This document shows, in pieces, positions 1 to 11,300 of a stretch of 64,000 nucleotides of DNA. The notes under the pieces are model-generated. The model was not told the origin of the DNA and searched no databases. It saw nothing but the letters and a program-made list of their open reading frames with translations. Position numbers and translations under genes: made by a program. The DNA lies in assembly GCA_017506865.1 (NCBI GenBank), contig JAFCMP010000013.1:248001-312000 (forward strand), in the 5' to 3' direction. How positions within the stretch are numbered: position 1 is the first letter of the stretch; each line of letters begins with the position of its first letter. The DNA comes from Tribonema minus (lineage: Eukaryota > Sar > Xanthophyceae > Tribonematales > Tribonemataceae).

Positions 1-162
1 CTTAAGAATTCTAAGTTCACTTTGAAAGTAAGTGTTATTTCATCAGTCTCACAGTAATGGCATGTCACCTGGCCTCTGAGATTGATGTCTGCTGCAACTT
101 TGTCATGTCCACATGACCATACTGTACAGGTAAAGGCATCAACACGCGATGACGCTACTCAC

Positions 163-613
163 CTACAGCCACCCAGCAGAGCATGTTGCCGACGACCGTC
201 CAGAGCATGAGATGGCTTGCGGCCCCCAGGCTAGAGTCCCTGTAGAGGCCCCAGATATTGCCACACATCCAGAAAATGAGGAAGAGGAAGAGAAAGACGT
301 CTCCTATTGCGCTCCCGCTGCCGTTACTCGCGTCGACGGCGGCTGCCCAAAATGTATAGCACAGGACACCAAGCACGACGCCGTCGAAAAGGAGCAAAGT
401 TGTCCTCCGACATAGCGCTCGGGATTCAGGTCCGTGTTCGCTGGTGTCAGCGCCTTGCTCGTCTGCTCCTGTGTCTGCTCCTGTGTCGGTTGTGCCAGCG
501 TCTTGCTCTCGTACATCACGAATGCGTGCCGCAGACCCTGGTTCCCAGCGTCCTGCTGTGTCCCCAATGTGTAATCGCCTCGGCGCGTCGTCGGTGCTAA
601 GCGTTGCTGACAT
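163..613 (-). CDS. Small four-TM family protein, gene 1, exon 1 (3' part beyond window)
   Basis: The reading frame opens with ATG at 613 and runs about 150 codons to a donor of the form GTAG|GTGAGT, so the exon ends at 163 and the intron runs off the left edge. The first 60 or so residues are polar and Asp/Thr/Gly-rich. Three hydrophobic stretches follow, around residues 69-90, 100-122 and 130-149, with the motif CGNIWGLY after the second. The same layout, the same motif class (NIWGL, NLWGM) and the same phase-1 donor after a terminal Gly occur in the genes at 32509-38135 and 40844-42559, so this is one paralogous family. In those two genes a second exon supplies a fourth hydrophobic segment; here it must lie beyond base 1. 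The function is unknown. An integral membrane protein is the only supported statement. Confidence 0.6.
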
Positions 614-1031
614 GATGTTGTGGGCCTAGTCTCTTGTTCAGCGTGTAATGCAATGGCCTAGGCACCGGGGCAGGGGCCTCGGGTCTAGTCTCGAGAACTC
701 TCCGAAAAAACTTCTGTAGCGCAGGAAAGCTCTGAAATTCGATGGTTCGTTAGGCCCTCGCTTCACGAATCGATGTGCATGCAAATGCAACACTCATTGT
801 ACTCAAAGTCGCACTGATGCATTTGACGAGTCATGTGATCACATATGATGCCACAGTGACCATTTTGAGCTCACTAGAGCGCAATGAGGCAAATCTGGTT
901 GGACACACCAGTGTGACACACAAGCATCCCCTCCTATGCCGATGTCACAGGCTATGTACGGCATCTGGTTAGTCACTTCAGAAGTCCGACCGCAAAATGC
1001 AGTGTGCATACCGTCAAAGTTCAAACGAATG
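614..1031. other. No gene recognised
   Basis: Upstream flank of the minus-strand TM gene and left flank of the CAG tract. It would contain the promoter of gene 1, but I see no convincing motif. Confidence 0.4.
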
Positions 1032-1740
<709 letters not shown>

Positions 1741-1741
1741 T

Positions 1742-3984
1742 TGCTGATGACTGAGTCGGGCTGTGAGCTTCCTGCATGGCAGGAAACTACGACTGCTGGA
1801 TTCTGGGCGGTCAGAAGACCGTTGATCATTCCGATAGGCTGAGGGTGTAAATATGGCATGTGAACTTGTTGTCAAGCCAAGGTTATCACCTTCTGAAGGA
1901 CCAACAACACGCATGCACATGATTATGCAAGTTATGTCGGGGATGTTGTTCTGCTCAGCATTGGCATTACATATTCAACTTTCTCCAGTGCACATTGTAA
2001 CGTTTTGTGCTGCTGACACGTCGTCGCACCATGTGGTGCTTGTTGCTGCAGCAGCAGCAGAACAGTTACATAATCATCGCGCTAACAACTCCTTGGCAGG
2101 TGTGACTGTTGAAGTCAAAGCATCTGTTCTCACTGCTGCATCCAGCCGCTACCAGCTCAAGACGAGTGCTGTGGCACCCTTGCTGCTTTTGAACCGTGTA
2201 TACTTACGTGAATAGTGGGTGGCTTGCAGCATCCCACGTTGTCGTGGTGTCCCCTTGTGCACGTGACTTGTGATGAGGGTCACAAGATTGTTGCTCTTTC
2301 ACCTGCGGCACCTGCATCTCCGGCACCAGCAGCGCCTGTGGTACCTGCAGATAAATAAATGTGGGCTCTGCCTCATACACAGTCCCTGCTGCACCTGCTA
2401 CATAACGGATAGGAGGTGCTTACTGCCAGCGCCTCTTTCCAATGGATTGGGTACCCAGAGAAGTCGTTGCCGAGCAGCATCGTGCATTTGCTTAGTCAGC
2501 GCGCAGCATTCTGTCAAGTGTGCTTTTCACCACACTTATGCCGGATCAATTATACACCCTGTACATGACTGCTGGTCACCTATACTAGCATGGGTGGTCC
2601 AACCTTTCACTGCCAACGCACAAGAGGTTCACTGCAGCGTATAGGAGGCATGTTGGTACTTCAGCAGAGGTTGTGTACACCTTGGTCTTAATCAACATTG
2701 GCTATTCCGTGTCCATTGTTGATGCTTCGAGCTGCACCTGCTGAACAATTTGTAATGCATCGTCAGGGTGCAAGCAGTGAGCACATCCTGTCCAGCCTGA
2801 GTGTGGAAATCTGGCACTGTATTTTGGCCATCAATACAAGGCATTTATTGATGCAAGACCAGCACATGTGCATGCTGACACACAAATGTGCACATTCCTT
2901 TGCTGACATGAACTTGCCCAAGTTTGAGTAGCCACGTCTAGGGTGCGTGAGTGCGCAATTACTGTGGCTCTTTGTGCTGCTGACACATGATTTGTACCCT
3001 GAGGCGCCTGTTTTTGCGCCAAACCAATCAAATCACTTCCACGGTGCATCTGATGATCTGCGGTTGAACAGGGGTTGTTGGCGTAAATTTGCTTGAGGGT
3101 TACTAGTCTGTCGCAAGCGCAGGTTGGCATGTCGCAAAGGCGGTCTAGCACACTTCAAGAGAAAGGACAGCGTGTCAGCGCTTATATTCAGCACATTTTT
3201 CCGCTGCTGTCATCATGTGCCACACCGTGGTTCACAGGTGTCGTTGCCTCTAGGTCAATTATTGCGGCACACTTGTTGCGACCAGCCGCACTCTGCAACA
3301 CTGGGCTTGTTTGTATGCTGCTCAGCATATTCCAGTGCGGAGCGAACAAGGCTTGTTGTGAGCATGCCAGTAACAAATGTCATGGGCAAGATTGTCTCTG
3401 CTGTGCAGCGCTACACATACAAAGTCCTGCGCCGGCGTTTGCATTTAACATGAATTTCGGATCTATGCATTTCCCGTGGGTGAATTTTTCGAGTAATTCG
3501 AATTTTTTTGAAATGTCAATGCGTGCTGCCGATGCTGCATCGACATTGTGTCTTGTGGTCGTCACAAGCATATGATCGAAGCCGGTGTCCTGGGGACTCA
3601 GCATCAACTTGCAAACTGCATGGTGGCGATATTTAAGTTTTTGCCCAACAAGCTTTGGGTGGTAGGAAATTGGTGTACCATTGCTGTGACGCGTGACAGG
3701 AAATGGGTTTCCATGCCAGAGAGGGAGCCTGAGAGACGGCTACCACATCCAGGGAAGGCAGCGGACACCTGAACTGCCCAGTCCTGACTCACGGAGGCTG
3801 ATAATCGCCGTGCCAACTGTGGCGCTCTGCTGCGTACGTGTTGTGCATGCCTGTGCTTACTTTAATCACAAACATGGCTAACAAATGAACAACAATACAA
3901 GTGTACGTGATGTGGTGCATTTGTTTAGTTGGCTCTGCTGATGCTCGCCTCACTCGACACGTCTCCTCTACCTGCTTTTGACAG
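1742..3984. other. No gene recognised; 5' side of CR gene 1
   Basis: Only short open frames without convincing exon boundaries. N-terminal exons of the plus-strand CR gene that starts to be recognisable at 3985 should lie here, but I could not identify a header domain. Confidence 0.4.
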
Positions 3985-4207
3985 TTGAGCCTTTTGTGCG
4001 GGCAGTTACAGAGCTGTTGAGGCCTATAGCGCAAGCAGTCAACGAGCATCTCAGCGCGACCGTGCCGGCGTCCAAGATGCCTGCAGACAAGCTGAGTGTT
4101 TTGCGCGCTGCTCTCAATGGCCAACTGACGCCTGTCTACGGAACCAGCGACCTCCTCGTCCAGCTGCTGGGTCCACAGCCATCAGAGACAGATGAATTTT
4201 TTGACTG
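3985..4207 (+). CDS. CR gene 1, internal exon a
   Basis: Acceptor CTTTTGACAG| at 3984 and donor GACTG|GTGAGC after 4207. It encodes about 74 residues with an amphipathic N-terminal half and an acidic end (motif SETDEFFDW across the junction). The phase-2 end joins exactly to the exon at 5189. Confidence 0.55.
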
Positions 4208-5188
4208 GTGAGCAGCATTTAAGCGTTGAATGTGCACACAAACCTGCATTTGTGGTTGAAGGCCAGGTGTGCACCAGATTGCAACCTCGTGGCTTTGCTA
4301 CAACAGTGTTCAGAAGCTTTTGCATGCTTGTGTGCTTGTACAAGGCATCCATCCGGCTCAACAAGGTTGTATGTTTTCGATATTACTCTTGCAGTCAGCG
4401 CTACAGCATGAGTGTGCCCTACAATTTGTGGTACATGAAGGGTTGTAGACGAGAGGTGAGCATCAAGGTGATGCCGTGTTGGTGAGGAAGCACAATCTCA
4501 GGCAGGTTGTGGCAGCGGAATTCGTTCATGATGAAGCTGACTCCAGAATTGCCTAGAACAGTACAATGCGCGCTCTATGCAATGCATTAAACACGTTTGA
4601 ATGCGAGAACCTTCTGTAGGTTGAACAGTGGTTTGCATCAAGCTCAAGTGTTGAAACGAGGAAGTCAGCCACTTCGAGGAGTAGCTCATGCACAAGTGTC
4701 TGGGAGCAAAGGTCAGGACAGCCACTCTTGTGTTCATTAAGCAGTAGCGTCGATAGAAGGACCTGACCTGTGCCCGGTACAAATTATAGACATGTATAAC
4801 CTTATACATCGGCATGGACACAAACTGTACATGTTTCAACATGACCATACGAATACATATACATGTACATCGTCATGGATACATTTGGTACACAATTCAA
4901 CATGGCCATATGCCATTATGTAGTAGTAGCAGAACGTTCAAGTCACGATGATGCTGTCATCACAGACAGTACACCTGAGCACAAACATTTAAAAGGGTAG
5001 GTTGAGCATTGGGGTCCTGGAAGCTGATCACAGCAGCAGCCGCAGCTCTCTTCCTACAACTGCCTCACAACACACCTTGAACTTTTCACCTCCTGACTGT
5101 GCTTGCAATTACTGGACACCTCTGCATGCTAACAGTTGCTATTTGCATGCGATGTTTGCATACGATGTTTGTGTACGGTGATGTACAG
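4208..5188 (+). other. Intron of CR gene 1
   Basis: Bounded by GTGAGC and TGTACAG. It holds an imperfect direct repeat around 4800-4905 (two versions of a 'catgga...tacacaa...tcaacatg.ccata' stretch) and no gene. A minus-strand open frame at 4498-4848 has no supporting motif. Confidence 0.45.
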
Positions 5189-5378
5189 GGATGGGGGAAT
5201 AGAGCCTGCGCTACGTCCACAGTACTCGGAGGAGATCAAGAAAGGGCTTTGGCATGAGCTGGGGCAGCGTCAGCTTCCGCGAGATCTGGTGTGGATTGAC
5301 GCACGGAACATCACTCTCAAGAAGCACCTCAATGGCGTTCTCTTCCCTGTCAGCACCAGAAATGATGAGCTGCTGATT
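5189..5378 (+). CDS. CR gene 1, internal exon b
   Basis: Starts after TGTACAG at 5188 and ends most plausibly at ATT|GTGAGG. It encodes about 63 residues, with EEIKKGLWHEL and VWIDARN followed by PVSTRNDELLI. In related predicted proteins a T-x-D element precedes the nuclease-like core; I infer that equivalence from memory. Element A begins 20 bp after the proposed donor, so the insertion probably lies just inside the intron. If the donor is not used, the exon is interrupted directly. Confidence 0.5.
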
Positions 5379-5398
5379 GTGAGGGACTTCTACGGCAC

Positions 5399-8300
5399 GT
5401 ATGGACTTGTATTTATAAAGGCCCAAGGGAGGCCGGGTTGCCTATGCAATCGAAAAGCTTGCGTCAACGCAGCAGCCTAGTCTGCGCTGTGCCCTAGGAG
5501 TTTGGATACCGGCGCCGCAACACAGCCCAGCATTCGCGCTCCACGTGTGTATGCCATGACGCGCTCCGCCAACTCCCGCGCCAGCGATATGCTCAGCTCA
5601 ATGTGGATCTGACGCTTAGCTAACCCGGCCTTGCGTAACACATCTGCCTTCCCCCCCCCTGAGCACAGTGCTGAGTGCATTGCCAACTCCTTAACAAAAA
5701 GGCTTGTCTGCTTGCCCAGCCGTCCGTACGACTCCTGCACGAATGGCACAAAAGCCCAAGATGACGTCAAGGTGCCGGTGTGGTGCTTGACCTTCGCGTC
5801 CTCCCCCACCCCAGCAGCATAGCCGTCCGTGTTCGAGGCATTTGTTTTGCCTGTCAGGTACGAGCTCGCTGTGGGTGCGCGCACACTTGTGTCTAGCACT
5901 ATTCCCTTGTTACGGTATGCACTGCTAAAGTGCAGACACCCTGGGTCAATGACTGTGTCCGCCCGATACCCCGGTACCTTGAAGACGCTAGCGTCCTCAT
6001 TGCGGACAATAGAGACATGGTGCTGTCTCAAGATGCGCTGTAGGCACCGCTTTTGGGCAGTGTGTGTCGCGTTGTGCCCCCGTATGTGCTGGCTGGGGCA
6101 GCTGATCGCATGCGTGGAGGTGGGGCTCACGTCACTGCACCGCCATGGGCACACCTCGCCCTGTATGCCCCACCCGTCTATAAAGATCGCAACCATAATC
6201 ATCGTGGCTGCTGCCATACTGGACATGGGCGCCGCACCCGGGCGGTCATTGGCAGCGGGTGGCACGCTCATCCACGCCATTGCCCCGGACGCACGCTGGC
6301 TGCGCAGCTGCGCCAGGACCCGCGCGCTAGCCTGTTGGCGGCGGCGGCTGGTGTCACGCAAGTCACCAATAAGTGTAGCCTGCGTCGGCTTGCCCACGGC
6401 ACCAGCCGAGGCAGCCTCTAGGTCCTCCACCAGGCAGTCCTCGTATTGACGTCGAAGAACATTTGAAAGGCCGGCTTGTAGTCCGTGCGTGAAGTGACCG
6501 CGCCGGCGGCGGGGCACTACCTTTCTGCAGATCTCGTCAGCATAGGCCTCCCAGTCGTCGTCGTCGTCCTCCTGCCCGCCGCTGCAGCTGCTTTCTTCCG
6601 CGCTAGTTTGTGTTTTAGCGGGCGTGGAAGAGGCAGCCGCGGCAGCGGCTTGAGGGCCAGGTACGGTCGCCGCCGCAGCGGCCGCCTCGGCGCCAGGCAC
6701 AATGCCGTGGGTGTGTGGGGCTGGCTCAGTGGTCCCCGTCTCCGTGACGGCAGTTGCGGCGTAGATCGCTTGCACCGCAGTGGGGAGCGTCGACGCTGCG
6801 GCCGTTGTATCCGCTGCCCACCGTAGCAACGATGCTGGGAGCTGCTCGGCCACAGCTGTGCGTGATTTTTCGCCGCCATCAGCTGTCAGCGCTCGCGTAG
6901 AGCGTCGCACGGCCTCGATGATTGGCGGCAGTCCCTGGTCCTCGCGTATTGCGCATGAGTGCTGCGCGAACCAGGTGACTGCGCCGTGTTCGTCAGTGCC
7001 GAGCCTCAGGGCCCCTGCTGCCACAGTGGCATGAATTATTGCAGGCCGCAGTGTTGTGCATGCCTGGGCCGTGTATGCGGCTGGTGCCAGTAGCCCCAAA
7101 AGCGGCATGCCCAGACCGCCTCGTCGCTCCGGCAACCGTGACGCCCGCAGTGGCACTGCGATGTCCGTGAGTTCTGGCGGGCCCAAGCGCGGCAATACCA
7201 GCACGCTGCCACTGCTGGCTACCTCATTGTCACCAGCAGTGCAGGCGGCCAGCAGGTGTGACTTCATGACTGCCGCGGTAGCGCAGCCGTGCAGGTGCAG
7301 CATGCGTTCAAGCGTCCATGCACAGAACCCGTCAAATGCGTGCAGCCATGTCTCACTCAAAGCCGTGTCAACGACCCGAGCTAAGAAGCCCATGCGCTTT
7401 GTCAGTGACCTGCGCAGAATGAATTGTGCTGCCTGTAGGTGATGCCGCGCCATCCCAGCTAGCTGCCACGACAATCGCCATGTCCCTGCGTCAACAAGAT
7501 GCTTGCTCATGGCAGCATGCACATAGGCTGGGTGCCCTACCGGTACCCCGACCGACGTAAAGCCCTGACTGGATTCTGGCATGGTGGCGTCCACAAACGG
7601 TATGTCAAGGGCGCGCAGGCGTGCTCTGGCCGCTTCATCAAACACTGTGCCGCGCATGGCAATGGCCAGCGACTTGTCTGGTCGAACGCGTAGGCCCCCT
7701 GCCGCAAGCCGACGGATCACCTCTGCCACCCCAGCGGCCGCTGCATCGTCGAAGTAGGCAGCTTGCAGCACGTTGAGGTCATCCAGGAAAGCGCAGTGCG
7801 GGGCTGGCGGTTCCGCTGTGCTGTGGCCGTAGGCCGGCATACTGCCGGGCGTCGCACTCACTCCATCAGGGTAGAAGAGTAGGAATGCCGCTGCCACTGC
7901 AAAGTACAGCGGCCCTAGAGGGTCCCCTTGCTGGCACCCTAGGTGGGAGCAGATAATGCGAGCTTCACCGTTCACCTCCACTCGCATCTCTGGGGCAGTG
8001 TCACCACAGTATACGGACTCAAAGTGCGGGAGCAGCTCCGGACAGAAGAGCATAAGTCCCCGCACAATGGCGGCGCGATCCACACTGTTAAATGCGTTCT
8101 CACAGTCCAGCTGGATTGTGGTGCCATACAGCTCGTGCCACACGCGCGCGCACGCTGCCACATGCTCGACGCCAGACCGGTATCCTACGCCAAACTGCGA
8201 CATGGAGGCCAGCAGCCCCGATATTTTGCCCTTGACACCCCGTGCCGCTGTGGACCCGAGGAGTCTGCGCCAGACACTGGAGCAGGCGATCGGACGCCGC

Positions 8301-11300
8301 TTCTGTCCTATGCCTGAGAGGGCCGCGGCGCGGAGAAGCCGTTGCGATTGCTCCGGCAGCAGTTCGGGCTCAACAAGCAGCGTCGTGAACACCTTGGCCA
8401 GGTGATGGGCGAATGCCGGTTCCATCACATCCGATTCTGAATCACCAGCTAGTCCTGGCGAGGCACTGCCCACGGGGCGGGTGGCTGCTTTCACTGGTGC
8501 ACCAGGCCCAGCGGCCATCAAGAGGTGTTCATAGCGTAGGCCGTCCAGCCCTCCTGCCTTCCCCGCCCCTGCTGCGGACAAGGTCGACAGTATGTCTGTC
8601 GCCTCCACCTCGAGGCGCCGTCCGGCTGCGCTGGCAGCATCCTCAGGCCTATCGCTGCGATCATGCGCCTGACCCGATTCGAAGACGGGACTGCCGCTGC
8701 CAGCGGGCCCGGCGGTCGTTGCCACCCCTGCGCCGTGCAAGCAGTGCCGCCGGGCGTCGCGTACCAGGCCGCGCACTTGCTCCATTGGCGTATCGACTAC
8801 CCCGGGCCGGGTGCCAGTTTCAGGGTGCTTTGCTGCCAGCACCTGTGCCGTGACCTCGTCTGCTGGGGCGCATGCTTCACGCGCCTCTAGTCGTGCGGCA
8901 GCCAGGCCTACCCCCCGTCGCTTGCCTGAGAGGGCAGCGCATGCTGTTTGCTGCCTGGAGTCAGCCTCCGTCCAGTCGGCATCGAAGTTCGTTTGTGCCG
9001 ACGCCGTAGCTGCGTTGTTTGGTTTGGGGGCCCGCAGCGCCGCTGCTGCTGACAGCGTCTTTCTCAGTAGCTCCGCAAAGTCGCCAGACAGCAACGCTGC
9101 CAGCCGGGCCGCAGGCGGCATACCGGTTCCCTCCGGTTGCCTACCAAAGGCCATTGCTGCTAGCAGGTGCAGCAGCCTGTAGCCGCGCTGCACTAGAGTC
9201 TGAGAAACCTGATGAGCAAACGCCCCGGCACCATGGTGGAGGCGCACCCGTGCCGCCTCACGTGCACTGTCTGTGGCGTCCGCCAGTAGTCGTGTGGCGT
9301 GCTCCACTAGCCGTGCCCACTGGGTGCACTGCAGCTGAGTGCGGAAGGGGTTGGCAGTCGTGGTGAACCGTAGCAGCAGTAGATCCGCCTCATTGGTCTG
9401 GTCAAGTGCGTGGACGACCGAGGGCGTCGAGAGGTCCCAAGCCAGGGATGCTCGTGACTGGGGCTTTGAGGGCCTGCCACTGGTGGTGGTGGTCGGGGGG
9501 GGCGGTGACGCGGCATCGTCCGGCGGGTCCAAGTCCATGTCCGCCCATCCCACGGCCGTCCCGTGGGGGGGGCTGCTGTCCTGCAGCCTTAGGCTGTTAG
9601 ACTGAGTGCGGCTGCCGGCGCTGCCAGGCGGTGCTGCAGCAGCTGCCGTTCGGCGCCGGCGTTGCGCGCCGGTTGCCGTGGCCGCCGGGCGTTTCTTGCT
9701 GGACTTTGAGTTGGCAGCGCCACTAGCCGGCACCGCCGGTGGCTTTGGAGGTGTCGCTGCGGCAGCCCCCGCCGCCGCGGCCGCGCCGTCGCTACCCGCA
9801 CCCCCGCCCTCGGACTGGCCCGGGGGTACTGCCGGGCGTGCGCGCGTGGGGGCGCTTCCATTCCGTCGACACGTGTGGCATGGCGAGGTCAGCGCGCATT
9901 GCCTCTGCCCCGCGCTGGCTGACATATGGACCAGACCGCAGGCACCTGTGCATGCACTCAGCTTCCTTACCGCCCGTAGGAAGTCTTCTGCCGTGCAACC
10001 ATACATGGTGCTCATCTCCTGCACACGCTTGGCATGGTGTGCCCCAGTGTTGCAGGTACTGCTGCCTGAAGGGGCACGGTCACCGGATGGGTCGTGATCA
10101 ACCTGCTGCCGGATGCCCTTGGCGTATGCTGCCGCCAGATTTTGCTGACAGTGTGATGTGCTCGCCTCAGGGTTCAGCATCGACCTCGTGCAGCTACCAC
10201 CGTTGAAGTGGGCCACTACCGGTGCCATGCGGCTCGCAGCTGACAGTTTGCCTCGCTGTTTGCTGTCCTCTTTCTGACCAAGCTGCCAAAATGCCAGTGT
10301 GCATAAAGGACACCTCAGTGGCTCAGGCTGCTGTGGCAACTGCAGCGCAGTACGGGGCTGTGTCCGACTCGGAGCCGTGATGTGGGTGCTGTTAGCTTGA
10401 GTGGTCGCCGACGCTGTCATAGTGGTTGGCAAGGGCGGAGCTGCCGCAGGGGCGACAAGCAGTTCAAAGTGTCCCACATTTGTATATAGCCCAGGCGGCG
10501 TCCACAGCACATCCAGATGGCAGTCAGGCTGAGCTGGAGTTGCCGGTGCGAATACCGCTGGCAGCCCCATCAGTTGTGCCAGCACCAGCCCTGTTGATTT
10601 TTGCGTGCTGCCAGTGGCCTGAGGCTCGGCCTGCCACACCGTCACCGAGACCGCGTAGACCGCTGCAACAATGGCCCACACAGACAAACCGAGGGGCCGT
10701 CCCCACACGCCCTCTTCCTGTAGGCGTTGCAGCAGGAGCGTGTGCCCGCTGTCCGCGCTGTCCGTTTCATTTGTGCCGTACTCGATTGCGAGGCAGCGAG
10801 CGCGTGTCCCGTACGTGTCGAATTGTTCACGTGTACACGCAGGTTGGGCTGCTGCATGCGCGGTCAGTTGACGCATCGATGACATGCTGGCCCCTTGTTT
10901 GCCCGCCCCCTGCGTGACGTATGCCACCATCCCGTCCAGCAGTGCCTCTCGCATGGCAATCACCAGTGCTGGGGCCGGCAGTCCGTGCTCAACTGCGACG
11001 CTGTCTATGCCGTGTAGAGCTGTATGAATCAGGCAGTTGCCGTTGCCCACGTTGCTCACGGGGCGAAGCTCCCCACCACGTGCTAGCGTCGCTGTGTTTT
11101 CCCCAAGCGCCTGTTTGTGGAGTGCCTGCAGGCCCGTGTGCCAAGTGGAAAAACCATAGTTGGTGGCTTTTGCCAGCGCGTCTTGCTGCTCCTCCACGGT
11201 GACTGTATGGCACACGGTTGAGGGTATCCGGGTCGCCACCGTCACGGTGGTGACCTTCGCCGGCCCGGATATTGGTGCTGAGGGGGCAGAGGCACCGCCC